Source of the DNA: an uncultured Flavobacteriaceae bacterium
GTDB lineage: Bacteria > Bacteroidota > Bacteroidia > Flavobacteriales > Flavobacteriaceae
Assembly: GCA_943789455.1 (NCBI GenBank)
Contig: CALSUE010000003.1
Location: 1 to 64,000, forward strand
DNA: 64,000 bases
Reading direction: 5' to 3'
Shown piece after piece: positions 47,301-55,730 of the stretch. The position numbers and the translations under genes are program-made. Every line of letters starts with the position of its first letter. Within the stretch, counting starts at the first letter, position 1. The notes under the pieces were generated by a model. The model worked only from the letters and a program-made list of their open reading frames with translations. It had not been told where the DNA came from and ran no database searches.

Positions 47301-47658
47301 TAATTTAGAGGGTGGTGTTTATACGCTAGTAGTTAATGATATTAAGGGTTGTGGTGCTGTTTCTTTTGATGTATCTCTTCTCAGTTTTCCAAAGTTTTTC
47401 ACCCCCAATGAAGATGGAATAAATGATTATTGGAAAATCAAAGGGATCAGTAGAAATTTTTATCAGAGTGGTAATGTTAGTATTTTTAATAGATATGGAA
47501 AATTAATTTCCAAACACAATATCGATGATATCGGATGGAATGGAACTTACAATGGTAAAATACTTACATCAAATAATTATTGGTTTTATGCCGAATTGGT
47601 AGATGTAAATGGAAAGCTAAGAACGCGATCAGGTAATTTTAGTTTATTGAGGAATTGA
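44305..47658 (+). CDS. Large T9SS type-B cargo protein with repeated domains (putative surface protein)
   Basis: 1117 codons from the ATG at 44305, where a signal peptide ending FLIHAQ begins. Two related N-terminal domains of about 200 residues both open LSHNVG. Next is a PKD-like domain (VIWNFDDPDSGVNN, GIYQVSANV). Then several ~90-residue repeats follow, two of them sharing the phrase ALPSPLPNPF or PLPSPLPNPF. An Ig-like segment precedes the end. The last ~90 residues are the gliding-motility-associated type-B sorting domain: FTPNEDGINDYWKI, SIFNRYGKLI and WNGTYNGK. It should be exported by T9SS and attached to, or released from, the cell surface. An adhesin role is plausible but not shown. 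Confidence 0.88.
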   Translation: MKNKPPRIQFLSLLFCLIFPFLIHAQITLSHNVGSTPINTGWEPCEDRESWGRLFTLSEFGVSTSEQLIIRSGQVAISNSYEGAKIYMNIYSVNSEYPNWNLQKIGVGGGAIAPEIGDTPQIVEIEFFQPLVVPSGVEKILVSVYQGDDIYNPDFNRVVIAGTEQDNDTSYVTRCNGVNRWTPTEDLDNPVPDANFYINVTGEKLSIINSSDHLFLSHNVGDDVKKTIMFSCSSCYQYWARKFVLEDFNIGENEELIINKGQVGISMSGWSPTIQFNIYEIDEDFPDSFSESDLIGSSQTKPVPYFSHTDDTAYIVMLDFETPVVIPSDVTMILVEVHKGIDYGSALAFVAGTEETTDSSWYRGVGGSNNYTTMADIASEPPNFYITVNGDIGSILPFQIVNSNNCINFSNDLSLTNPSEIDTVIWNFDDPDSGVNNASTTINTNHQFTAPGIYQVSANVQHINGTSYTITKEIEIFEAPIINETVSLKQCDNSDINGFSFFNLEEVKSKIIANPENYTITFFEERTLAESNALNSIQNTTSYSNELVSNDVIWARVEDTNGCFSISKIQLIVSTTEIPLSFKKSFHECDDGLFSTDGIATFNFSSVTQEVFDLFPPGQQLIINYYESEADALAEVNEITNISNYQNTNSPTQQTIYIRVDSAVNNDCLGLGPHIILNVDRVPIANPVIFTPECDNDRDGLFMFNSSTIQNTIVGNQTGVEVRYYDESGNPLPSPLPNPFASASQTITARITNSNSQDLDGQCYDETQIEFIVNSVPVANQVPVQEVCDDDLDGVVGFDTSTIETTILGVQTDLIVKYYDGNNNALPSPLPNPFYTTSQTISVRLENPNYDVCYEETTIDFRVREKPIFDLAEKATICMTNTPELTIAVENPNGYHSYTWKDENNTTISSFSDVTLTRGGVYKVFATSIFGCTSIEKEIIIEESSKAMITIDDIEVIDDTNNNSIKVNTSNLGLGAYEFQLLDDNSTIISDYQNTPFFDNLEGGVYTLVVNDIKGCGAVSFDVSLLSFPKFFTPNEDGINDYWKIKGISRNFYQSGNVSIFNRYGKLISKHNIDDIGWNGTYNGKILTSNNYWFYAELVDVNGKLRTRSGNFSLLRN

Positions 47659-47673
47659 TTCTTGTTTGTGACT

Positions 47674-49104
47674 TTAAAAAATAACTGGAATTACAAAGAT
47701 ATAATACAAAATAAGTAAGCCTACAGCTAAGAGATTTAAAAGTACTCCAGCACGTACCATTTCACTCACTTTTACATAACCGCTGGCAAATACAATGGCA
47801 TTTGGCGGAGTGGCCATGGGCAGCATAAAGGCACAACTTGAGGCCATGGTTACAGGTATAAGTACATTTAATATTGGAATGTTTAACCCAATAGCAATAC
47901 CAGCAACCACTGGAGCCAACACAGCTACCAATGCAACGTTGCTCATAAGCTCTGTCATAAACAACATTAAAACAATGAGTAAACACACCACAATTAAGGG
48001 GCTAAAGCCACCGTTTTGAATACTTGCTGTAATCACAGCTACCAAACCACTAGTAGCCATTCCTTTGGCTAAGGCTAAACCTCCCCCAAACAGTAATAAA
48101 ATACCCCAAGCCAGCTTACTGGTGTCATTCCAATGCAATATAAAATTTCCTTTTGTAAAGCTTAACGGAATTGCAAATAAGGAAACTGCCCCTACCAAAC
48201 TAATAATGGTATCTGATAGTTGAAGGCCTGGAAAAATATAATTAATAAGGGTTCTAGATATCCATAAAAGAACAGTGACTCCAAAAACAGTAAGCACTCT
48301 TTTCTCTTCTTTAGAAATGGCTCCTAAACTTTTTAATTCGGTAGAAATTACATTTGCTGAAGCCGAAAACTGAATATCATTACAAGGAAACATAACTTTG
48401 ACCAACACCACATAACACAAGCTTACCATCATTACAGAAAACGGCAATCCCATGGTCATCCATTTTAAAAAAGAGATTTGTGTGTTATATTCACTTTCTA
48501 ACAAACCTATTAATACAGAATTTGGTGGTGTTCCAATTACCGTAGCAATTCCGCCTGCATTGGCAGAAAAAGCAATACCAAGCATCACACTTAAGGCAAA
48601 ATTTTTGTCTCCTTTGGTAAATCCGTCTGGGTCATCTATGAGTAATTTAATCACAGAAATGGCTATGGGTAACATTACAACAGTACTTGCTGTATTGCTA
48701 ATCCACATACTCATAAATGCGGTAGCAATCATAAACCCAAGAACAACTTTATTGGGGGTTGTACCAGTCATTTTTATAATGGTGAGCGCAATTCTCTTAT
48801 GAAGATTTACTTTCTCTAAAGCTAATGCAAGGATAAATCCACCAAAGAATAAAAAGATAATAGGACTTCCATAATTGCCCCCTACATCTGCAATAGGCAT
48901 TACTTTTAATAATGGAAATAAAATAAGAGGTAACAACGCAGTAACTGCAATATGTACTGCCTCAGTAATCCACCAAATTACCATCCAAATAGCAACAGCA
49001 ATTACGGCATCTCCGGTTTCAGAAACCAAATGAAATGGAAGATTTAGAACTACAAAAAATAATATGGGAGCTAAGAGTAAGCCTATCTTTTTTGAAAACG
49101 CCAT
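47674..49104 (-). CDS. DASS/SLC13 family sodium:anion symporter
   Basis: 476 aa, about 11-12 membrane helices. Two SNT-type signatures typical of the divalent anion:Na+ symporter family are visible: WISNTASTVVMLP and LMSNVALVAVLAPV. Each lies in a re-entrant hairpin with nearby GIAFSANAGGIATVIGTPPN and ASSCAFMLPMATPPNAIV. Likely substrates are C4-dicarboxylates such as succinate, or sulfate; sequence alone cannot decide. Sodium coupling fits with the Nqr pump. TATCTTTA at about 49120-49127 (minus), one base off consensus, may be its -7 box. Confidence 0.92.
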   Translation of the reverse strand: MAFSKKIGLLLAPILFFVVLNLPFHLVSETGDAVIAVAIWMVIWWITEAVHIAVTALLPLILFPLLKVMPIADVGGNYGSPIIFLFFGGFILALALEKVNLHKRIALTIIKMTGTTPNKVVLGFMIATAFMSMWISNTASTVVMLPIAISVIKLLIDDPDGFTKGDKNFALSVMLGIAFSANAGGIATVIGTPPNSVLIGLLESEYNTQISFLKWMTMGLPFSVMMVSLCYVVLVKVMFPCNDIQFSASANVISTELKSLGAISKEEKRVLTVFGVTVLLWISRTLINYIFPGLQLSDTIISLVGAVSLFAIPLSFTKGNFILHWNDTSKLAWGILLLFGGGLALAKGMATSGLVAVITASIQNGGFSPLIVVCLLIVLMLFMTELMSNVALVAVLAPVVAGIAIGLNIPILNVLIPVTMASSCAFMLPMATPPNAIVFASGYVKVSEMVRAGVLLNLLAVGLLILYYIFVIPVIF

Positions 49105-49405
49105 AAATAGTATTTAATGCTAAAGATAAAAAACCTCTTAATATTGAGAGGTTTTTTTATGTAAAAGAATACATGCTTTAGTGATTATAGCGTTAAATTA
49201 TAACTGAGTTTATTGTTTTAGAGGAATACAAATTGAAAAAATAGATTATAATTCTAAAGATACTAATGATACAATTGAAATGACAACATAGTACAAAACC
49301 TACTTATAATGAGTAAAATTTAAGATAATTAGATAAAAAATTATTAAATATGACAATTATTTAAAAATATAATTTTTGTCGCTATAATAAATATCGAGTA
49401 TTATT
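49105..49405 (+). other. Divergent intergenic region with orphan terminator copy
   Basis: About 300 bp between the symporter and the regulator, transcribed outward in both directions. It contains the left copy of the 50-bp repeat (49131-49180) including a full terminator hairpin that has no gene to terminate. The rest, 49181-49405, is very A+T-rich and featureless. Confidence 0.7.
49131..49180. repeat. Left copy of the 50-bp direct repeat flanking the export island
   Basis: 46 of 50 bases match 54309-54358 in the same orientation. The first 22 bases form the hairpin ACCTCTTAA/TATTGAGAGGT with T-run, and the last 20 bases are beyond the hairpin, so the match is not just a shared terminator shape. 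Confidence 0.85.
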
Positions 49406-49426
49406 GTGCAGTTAAATCAAATTTAC

Positions 49427-51016
49427 ATGACTCATATTACATACATAATAGGATTTATTGCGCTGATTGCCAACAGCTTTTCAATTCATAAGATATATGA
49501 TGATAAGATATTTTACAATTTTGTTTCCTACGAAAATGAATTGTATGTAAGCACAAGTAATGGGATTCACAAAATTGATGAAACTGGTGATGATTTAATT
49601 CTTTTTGATGCATCTATTTCGGGTCCAATAAATTCAATTTTTGAAAAAAATAATAATTTTAAAATTAAATTCATTGAATCACCAAATGTGTATCCTAAGC
49701 TTTACACAGAAGCAATAACAGATTTTGCATACCTAGACAACAACCTTTATGTTATAGCAAGAGGGAAATTATTAATTTACAATAACCTTAAATATTCATT
49801 TAAACCTCGAGGAAGCGTAAGATCTATTACTAAAAATGCAATTGGCACCTATGGTGGCGTTTACATTAATGGCAAAAAGTTAAGTAAAATCACCTATACA
49901 GACGGACAAATTAGAGAATTTGATAGTATTACATTTGTATGTTATAATGGTTTGTTAAGTTATAAAGACAATATAGAAACTAAGTTATACAACAACGATA
50001 ATTCTATAAGAACTAAAGGTGAATATGGAGCAATATCCGACATATATCCTTTAAATAATTCTAAATATTTAGTTATTTCAGATCGAGGGATTTACAAATA
50101 TGATTATAATGAAAATATTTTTGAGTTAATTTATGAGAGTCAAAATAAAATTATTCCACTTAGAAATAAGATAGTTTCCAGAATTAAAGATCGAGGAGAA
50201 TTTAACTTTGTAGACAATAACAGGTATATATCCTTAAATGTAAATGACTATAGTATAGACATAATTGAGGATGATATCAAATTCGAGATTAAAGATATTT
50301 TAGAGAGCGATCTTAATGGTAATTATTTTTATGCAATTTCAAAAAATAATTTATTATTAAGTTTAAAGAGAACAAAAGAAGGTCTAACAGTTGTAAATCA
50401 AAACCTCATTGAGTCAACAGCACACACAATTTCAGATTATGAAAATTTGATATTTTTATCTGGCGATAAAGGATTAAGTATTTTTGAAAAAACAAAACAA
50501 AAAATATTTCATAATTATATTGTAGATGAGTTTAATAGAAGTGCAATTTATAAAGAAAGCAATAAGATAAGTTTTGGCAGCATTCATGGCGTTTACACTA
50601 TAGATGATATTAAGGATTTCGAGAAAAACTTAATCTTCAAAGATTTTAAAATCAAGAATAATAGAAACTATCTTTATTTTGGCGTTGTCTTGTCTATACT
50701 TATTTTGATCATAATCATTAAAGTTTTAAACAAAAAAAATATTACAGACGAACAATTGATATTTAGTATAAAACGTTTTATACGTAAAAACTTAAGTAGT
50801 GTAACTTTAAAAATGTTAGAAATTGAATTTAACCTAGACTACAATGAAATTAATAGTTTAAATAAGAATTTCAAACCTGCTAAATACATAAAAAAAGAAA
50901 GGCTAGAGATAACAAAAAATATGCTTAACGATAGAAAATCAATATCTGAAATTTCAGAAAAAACTGGATACTCAGAAACATACCTCCTTAAGAATAAGTA
51001 CAAATTTTTAAAATAA
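49427..51016 (+). CDS. Membrane sensor-regulator: periplasmic propeller-like domain, one TM, AraC-type HTH
   Basis: 529 aa from the ATG at 49427; a GTG at 49406 would add seven residues ahead of the signal. Signal segment YIIGFIALIANSFS, then about 400 residues of repeated strand pairs such as ELYVSTSNGIHKID and DRGIYKYDYNENIFEL, reminiscent of regulator propellers. One membrane helix follows (YFGVVLSILILIIIIKV). The C-terminus is an AraC-type DNA-binding domain with KYIKKERLEITKNML and SISEISEKTGYSETYLLK. There is no kinase or receiver domain, so it should be a one-component transmembrane regulator. The export gene pair directly downstream is the obvious target. Confidence 0.8.
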   Translation: MTHITYIIGFIALIANSFSIHKIYDDKIFYNFVSYENELYVSTSNGIHKIDETGDDLILFDASISGPINSIFEKNNNFKIKFIESPNVYPKLYTEAITDFAYLDNNLYVIARGKLLIYNNLKYSFKPRGSVRSITKNAIGTYGGVYINGKKLSKITYTDGQIREFDSITFVCYNGLLSYKDNIETKLYNNDNSIRTKGEYGAISDIYPLNNSKYLVISDRGIYKYDYNENIFELIYESQNKIIPLRNKIVSRIKDRGEFNFVDNNRYISLNVNDYSIDIIEDDIKFEIKDILESDLNGNYFYAISKNNLLLSLKRTKEGLTVVNQNLIESTAHTISDYENLIFLSGDKGLSIFEKTKQKIFHNYIVDEFNRSAIYKESNKISFGSIHGVYTIDDIKDFEKNLIFKDFKIKNNRNYLYFGVVLSILILIIIIKVLNKKNITDEQLIFSIKRFIRKNLSSVTLKMLEIEFNLDYNEINSLNKNFKPAKYIKKERLEITKNMLNDRKSISEISEKTGYSETYLLKNKYKFLK

Positions 51017-51120
51017 AATATTCTATCAAATATATTTATCCTCAGCAACTTATTTCCCAATACAATCGGGATGTATAGATCAGATTCTTTTCAAGGACGT
51101 ATTATAAATGACCATAGGTA

Positions 51121-51158
51121 AAAAAGATGTTTTATTTAAAAATAGATGTTTTATTTTA
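51121..51158 (+). promoter_or_regulatory. Tandem 19-bp direct repeat, candidate AraC-type operator
   Basis: Two adjacent 19-bp units sharing AGATGTTTTATTT (51125-51137 and 51144-51156), 17 of 19 bases equal, 70 bp upstream of the wza-like gene. AraC-family proteins usually bind two direct repeats about two helical turns apart, which fits. Confidence 0.5.
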
Positions 51159-51227
51159 AAAAAAAATATTTATCCCTACATAAAAATAATTGTAATTATG
51201 CATTATAATTAATAATAATTCCCTCAA

Positions 51228-51974
51228 TTGTTATATTCAAATACATACATACGTTTTATATTTTTATTTTTCATTTTGACTAGCTGTTCAAATAGCAAAG
51301 TCTTATTTAAAAATATTCCTGATGATATAAAGTTAAAAATTCCTGAAGCTGTGATAACTTATGGGGATTTAATTGATGTTAATATTTCTTCTTTAAACAA
51401 TCAAAGTACTTCAATTTTTTCACCAACAACATTAGGTAAAACAGGAACAATACGGAATGCGGAGGCTAGGAAATTAGATGGATACTTGGTAGACAGTTCA
51501 GGTCATATAGATCTACCAATTCTTGGAAAAATAAAAGCCTATGGATTAACTTGTACTCTACTTTCTGAAGCTATTAAAATAAAATTGAAGGAATATACTC
51601 AAAATCCAAATGTTAGGACTAAAATTCTGAATTTTAGAGTTTCAATTTTAGGAGAAGTTGCAAGGCCAGGAACATTTGAAGTGATAAATCAAAATATTTC
51701 TTTTACAGAACTAATCAGTAGAGCTGGAGACTTTAAAAAAAATGCAGATCCAACTAAAGTCATGATCATTAGAAATTCTAATAATGAAATTGAAACTCAA
51801 TATGTAGACTTAACCTCTCAAGAGTTTTTTACCTCAGCATATTATTTCTTAAAACAAAACGATAAAATTTACGTAAGACCAGACAAGGCCTCATTAGCAT
51901 TTGATTTTGGGGTTTTAAGAAATGCTGGAGTGCTATCATTGTTAACATCTATAATTGTATTAATTGTAAGGTAA
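51228..51974 (+). CDS. Polysaccharide export lipoprotein, Wza/SLBB family
   Basis: 248 aa. Lipoprotein signal ending FFILTSC with the Cys about residue 20. The poly-export domain begins VITYGDLIDVNISSLN and includes SGHIDLPILGKIKAYG. A single SLBB domain follows (VSILGEVARPGTFEV), and the protein ends in a C-terminal hydrophobic helix (LRNAGVLSLLTSIIVLIV). Forms the outer-membrane exit of Wzx/Wzy-type polysaccharide. The start is TTG; no ATG is available upstream of the signal. Its stop overlaps the kinase start by one base, so the two are translationally coupled. Confidence 0.9.
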   Translation: MLYSNTYIRFIFLFFILTSCSNSKVLFKNIPDDIKLKIPEAVITYGDLIDVNISSLNNQSTSIFSPTTLGKTGTIRNAEARKLDGYLVDSSGHIDLPILGKIKAYGLTCTLLSEAIKIKLKEYTQNPNVRTKILNFRVSILGEVARPGTFEVINQNISFTELISRAGDFKKNADPTKVMIIRNSNNEIETQYVDLTSQEFFTSAYYFLKQNDKIYVRPDKASLAFDFGVLRNAGVLSLLTSIIVLIVR

Positions 51975-54274
51975 TGCAGGTAGAGAACGGACATACTCCA
52001 GAAGATCAAACAGATCTTATTGAAATCATATTTACTGTTTTATCTCATAGGTGGTTAATTGCTTCATCTTTAATCCTATTTACGATTACAGGATTTGTCT
52101 ATAATTATTATCATCATGATATATTTAAAACTTATGCAACATTATTAGTTAGTGAAGATCAATCTGACCCCTCCTCATTTATCAATAATAATGAATATCA
52201 ATTTCTTTATAATAATAATCTAAAAAGTCAAGATCAAGTTTCAATTTTTAAATCAACGCTGATATTAAACCAAGTAATAGAAAAATTTGGACTTAATTAT
52301 AGGTATTTTAAAAAAAACAGATGGAAGGCTAATAAACTTTTAACAAAAGAATCTTTGCCGTTTGAATTTGTTTTTAAACAAACCATATCTGAAAATAAAT
52401 GTAGTATTAGTTATGATGATGATAATGTTATCATTAAAATAAATGATAATACATTTTCATTTTCAAAAAGGGAAAGTGAGTTTGAAAATTCATTATTTTT
52501 TTACAAACCAAAATTTATTAATTATGTAGGGAAAGACACCTACATAATAAAACAATTTAGCAAGGTAAATACTATAAATGGTATAAAATCAAATTACGTA
52601 ATAAGTGAACCTAAAAAATCAAATACTTATGGAATTTCATATGCTGGGCCAAATAAAGAGTTAAATTCAAAAATTTTGAGAGGGATTGTAAATGGAATTA
52701 AAGAACACAATCTAAGAGAGAAAAAAAATGTTTACAAACTATCCATCAATTTTATTGATTCAAGAATTTCTAAATTAAAAATAAAAATTGATTCTTTGAA
52801 TTCTGTAATTTCTGATTTTAAGATTTCAAATGGTGTGTACATGCCTGAAGCTCAAACAAATTCAGTTTTGAATAATTTAAATGAAATTGAGCAAAAAATA
52901 TTTAAAAACAAATTACAAAGTGAACTCTCTGTTAAATTATTAAATGAAGTAGAAAAACAAAATTCTTTTGAGCTTTTACCAACTGATATTGGTATTGAAA
53001 ATAAAAATATTAATGAGATGGTTTCTCAGTTTAATACAATTATTTTAGAAAAAAATAATTTACTTGTTGAGGCTACAGAAAAAAACCCCTTAGTAATTCA
53101 ATCACAAAACCAACTTATAGACTTACGATCAAATATTCTAAATAGTTTAAATATCTATATTAATAAACTAAAAATGAAATTAAATAGATATGAAGATTAT
53201 AAACAAAAAAGTAATTCAATGGTTGGAGTAATACCACTCAGAGAATCCGAATTAAGCAATTTAGATAGAGACCTCTTACTTTTAAATAATTTATATTCAT
53301 ATTTATCACAAAAAAAAGAAGAGGCATTAATTAATTTATCCTCTTTAGAGTCGAATATTAAATTAATTAACGATGTTGATTATGTATTAGAATTAAAATC
53401 TAATGAGTCAAAAACATTAGCTTATTTCTTATTTGCAGGATTATTTCTCCCTGTTGGATTTAGTCTTAGTTTGTTTTTTATTAGAACTTTTTTTATTGAT
53501 ATAGAATACCTAAAAGAAAAGCTCATTGATATAGATTTTTTAGGTGTTATTAAGTTTTCAAAAGATAAACTATCGACTGAGAATAAAGCATTGCATAACG
53601 AGCTTTTGAAAAGAATTTATCATAATTTGAATTTGATGATTCCAAAATCAAACAAAGGGAAGACAATTATGATTACCTCTTGTATTAAGAATGAGGGAAA
53701 AACACACACCGCATTTAATCTTTCAACTTTTTTAGCCAGTACAAATAAAAAAGTTATTCTTATTGGCACAGATGTGCGAAATCCTGATTTGTCAAAATTA
53801 TTTGATTACACTAAAATTCAACATAAGGGATTAACAGACATAATTAGAGATAATTCAACTAATATTGAAGAACTTTTTGAAGCGTATAAAATGACCAATA
53901 ATCAACTCGATACTCTTTTTGTTGGAACAGAAACTAATACTAAAATAAACATTTACAATAGTGGAAAATTTGATGATTTAATTTCTTACCTCCAGAAAAA
54001 ATATGATTATGTAATTTTTGATACTGCACCTGTCCTATTTATGGTTGATTCATTGGAGCTGTTAAAAAAATCAGATTATATTATTCATGTGTTTAGAAAA
54101 AACTTTTCATCTAAAAAAGTAGCAAACTATGTAGTGGATTACAAGAAGAAATATAACTTAAAAAACGTAGGATATATAATTACTGATGACTCTAAGCCAG
54201 ATAAGCTAATTGACAAATATGGATATGGGTATGGATATGGATATGGATATGGATATGGATATGGGGTTAATTAA
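51974..54274 (+). CDS. Wzc-like polysaccharide co-polymerase/tyrosine autokinase
   Basis: 766 aa. An N-terminal Wzz domain lies between two membrane segments (about 30-50 and 480-500) with long coiled coils in the periplasm. The cytoplasmic BY-kinase domain has SCIKNEGKTHTAFNLS (Walker A), VILIGTDVRNPDLSKLF (Walker A') and YDYVIFDTAPVLFMVDS (Walker B). Two deviations from the textbook motifs: Asn for the Gly in the P-loop, and Gly for the first Asp of A'; the latter is common in this phylum. The tail is an unbroken run of Tyr-Gly pairs, the autophosphorylation cluster. No polymerase, flippase or glycosyltransferase gene accompanies it. Confidence 0.9.
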   Translation: MQVENGHTPEDQTDLIEIIFTVLSHRWLIASSLILFTITGFVYNYYHHDIFKTYATLLVSEDQSDPSSFINNNEYQFLYNNNLKSQDQVSIFKSTLILNQVIEKFGLNYRYFKKNRWKANKLLTKESLPFEFVFKQTISENKCSISYDDDNVIIKINDNTFSFSKRESEFENSLFFYKPKFINYVGKDTYIIKQFSKVNTINGIKSNYVISEPKKSNTYGISYAGPNKELNSKILRGIVNGIKEHNLREKKNVYKLSINFIDSRISKLKIKIDSLNSVISDFKISNGVYMPEAQTNSVLNNLNEIEQKIFKNKLQSELSVKLLNEVEKQNSFELLPTDIGIENKNINEMVSQFNTIILEKNNLLVEATEKNPLVIQSQNQLIDLRSNILNSLNIYINKLKMKLNRYEDYKQKSNSMVGVIPLRESELSNLDRDLLLLNNLYSYLSQKKEEALINLSSLESNIKLINDVDYVLELKSNESKTLAYFLFAGLFLPVGFSLSLFFIRTFFIDIEYLKEKLIDIDFLGVIKFSKDKLSTENKALHNELLKRIYHNLNLMIPKSNKGKTIMITSCIKNEGKTHTAFNLSTFLASTNKKVILIGTDVRNPDLSKLFDYTKIQHKGLTDIIRDNSTNIEELFEAYKMTNNQLDTLFVGTETNTKINIYNSGKFDDLISYLQKKYDYVIFDTAPVLFMVDSLELLKKSDYIIHVFRKNFSSKKVANYVVDYKKKYNLKNVGYIITDDSKPDKLIDKYGYGYGYGYGYGYGYGVN
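54218..54265 (+). repeat. Hexanucleotide repeat coding the Tyr-Gly tail
   Basis: Eight tandem TATGGN units giving eight Tyr-Gly pairs before the terminal VN. Six are TATGGA. Slippage would add or remove Tyr-Gly pairs without shifting the frame. Confidence 0.9.
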
Positions 54275-54304
54275 ATCACAAAGGGATTGTTACTGTCAAA
54301 AAAT

Positions 54305-54337
54305 AAAAAAACCTCTCAATATTGAGAGGTTTTTTTA
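54305..54337. terminator. Terminator of ahcY and of the wzc-like gene
   Basis: Perfect 10-bp palindromic stem ACCTCTCAAT/ATTGAGAGGT (54311-54330) with A-runs and T-runs on both sides, so it works in both directions. Confidence 0.88.
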
Positions 54338-54358
54338 TCTAAAAGAATATATTCTTTA
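54309..54358. repeat. Right copy of the 50-bp direct repeat
   Basis: Matches 49131-49180 at 46 of 50 bases. The match ends exactly at the ahcY stop codon (54356-54358, minus strand). This is the functional ahcY terminator and so probably the original copy. Confidence 0.85.
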
Positions 54359-55672
54359 ATATCTGTAGTATTCAGGTTTAAAAGGACCTGCTTGTTTTAC
54401 ACCAATATAATCTGCTTGATCTGAACGCAACTCTGTGAGTTCTACACCAATTTTTTCTAAATGTAATTTTGCTACTTTTTCGTCTAAATGCTTTGGCAAC
54501 ATGTAAACTTCATTCTTATATGCTGTAATATTTGTCCAAAGTTCTATCTGAGCCAACGTTTGATTGGTAAATGAATTACTCATTACAAAACTTGGATGCC
54601 CGGTTGCACAGCCTAAGTTTACCAAACGACCTTCAGCTAAAATAATAACGTCTTTCCCATTGATGGTGTATTTGTCTACTTGAGGCTTAATTTCAACTTT
54701 AGTATCACCATAATTATCGTTTAACCAAGCCATGTCTAGTTCATTATCAAAATGACCAATATTACACACAATGGTTTTATCTTTTAAAGATGAAAAATGA
54801 GTTCCTGTAACAATGTCTTTATTTCCTGTAGTGGTAATAATGATATCTGCATTTCCCATCACAGTTTCTAAACGTTTCACTTCAAAACCATCCATTGCAG
54901 CTTGTAAAGCACAAATAGGATCTATTTCTGTAACTGTTACAATAGAACCTGCTCCTTTAAAAGAGGCAGCAGTTCCTTTTCCTACATCTCCATAACCACA
55001 TACCACAACTCTTTTACCAGCTAACATAATATCTGTAGCTCTTCTTATGGCATCTACTGCAGATTCTTTACATCCGTATTTGTTGTCAAATTTAGACTTG
55101 GTTACAGAATCATTAATATTAATAGCAGGAATTGGCAACGTCCCTGCATGCATTCTTTCATATAATCTATGAACTCCTGTTGTTGTTTCTTCAGACAATC
55201 CATTAATTCCAGAAACCAATTCTGGATAGCGATCTAACACCATATTAGTTAAATCTCCACCATCATCTAAAATCATATTTAATGGTTTTTTATCTTCTCC
55301 AAAAAATAAGGTTTGTTCTATACACCAGTCAAACTCTTCTTCATTCATTCCTTTCCAGGCATATACTTCAATTCCTGCGTCTGCAATTGCTGCTGCTGCC
55401 TGGTCTTGAGTAGAAAAAATATTACAAGAGCTCCAGGTAACTTCAGCTCCTAAAGCGATTAAAGTTTCAATTAAGACTGCTGTTTGAATGGTCATGTGTA
55501 AACAACCTGCAATTCTTGCTCCTTTTAAGGGTTGTTCTTCTTTATATTCTTCTCGTAAAGACATTAACCCAGGCATTTCTGCTTCTGCTAATTCTATTTC
55601 TTTTCTTCCCCATGCTGCTAAAGAAATATCTTTAACTTTGTAGGGTACGTAAGTAGCTTTATTAGTGCTCAT
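54356..55672 (-). CDS. ahcY: Adenosylhomocysteinase
   Basis: 438 aa. Hydrolyses S-adenosylhomocysteine to adenosine and homocysteine in the methyl cycle. Recognised by [26 protein letters not shown], the NAD-binding [29 protein letters not shown] and the conserved C-terminal end KPEYYRY. Monocistronic. TAACTTTG (minus, 55705-55712) is its -7 box. Its terminator is duplicated 5.2 kb away (see repeats). Confidence 0.98.
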   Translation of the reverse strand: MSTNKATYVPYKVKDISLAAWGRKEIELAEAEMPGLMSLREEYKEEQPLKGARIAGCLHMTIQTAVLIETLIALGAEVTWSSCNIFSTQDQAAAAIADAGIEVYAWKGMNEEEFDWCIEQTLFFGEDKKPLNMILDDGGDLTNMVLDRYPELVSGINGLSEETTTGVHRLYERMHAGTLPIPAININDSVTKSKFDNKYGCKESAVDAIRRATDIMLAGKRVVVCGYGDVGKGTAASFKGAGSIVTVTEIDPICALQAAMDGFEVKRLETVMGNADIIITTTGNKDIVTGTHFSSLKDKTIVCNIGHFDNELDMAWLNDNYGDTKVEIKPQVDKYTINGKDVIILAEGRLVNLGCATGHPSFVMSNSFTNQTLAQIELWTNITAYKNEVYMLPKHLDEKVAKLHLEKIGVELTELRSDQADYIGVKQAGPFKPEYYRY

Positions 55673-55704
55673 TATTATTGTTATATTTATCTAATTTAAG
55701 ACTG

Positions 55705-55712
55705 CAAAGTTA
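55705..55712 (-). promoter_or_regulatory. Bacteroidota -7 box for ahcY
   Basis: Reads TAACTTTG on the minus strand, exact TAnnTTTG match 33 bp upstream of the ahcY ATG. Confidence 0.5.
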
Positions 55713-55730
55713 CATAATAACTTTTAAAAC

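Noticed and set aside
47762..48019. Open frames on both strands inside the symporter gene
   Set aside because: Shadow frames of a clearly coding membrane protein; Cys/Tyr-rich translation with no start context.
49131..54358. Insertion-sequence ends
   Set aside because: The flanking repeats are direct, not inverted, and no transposase lies between them.
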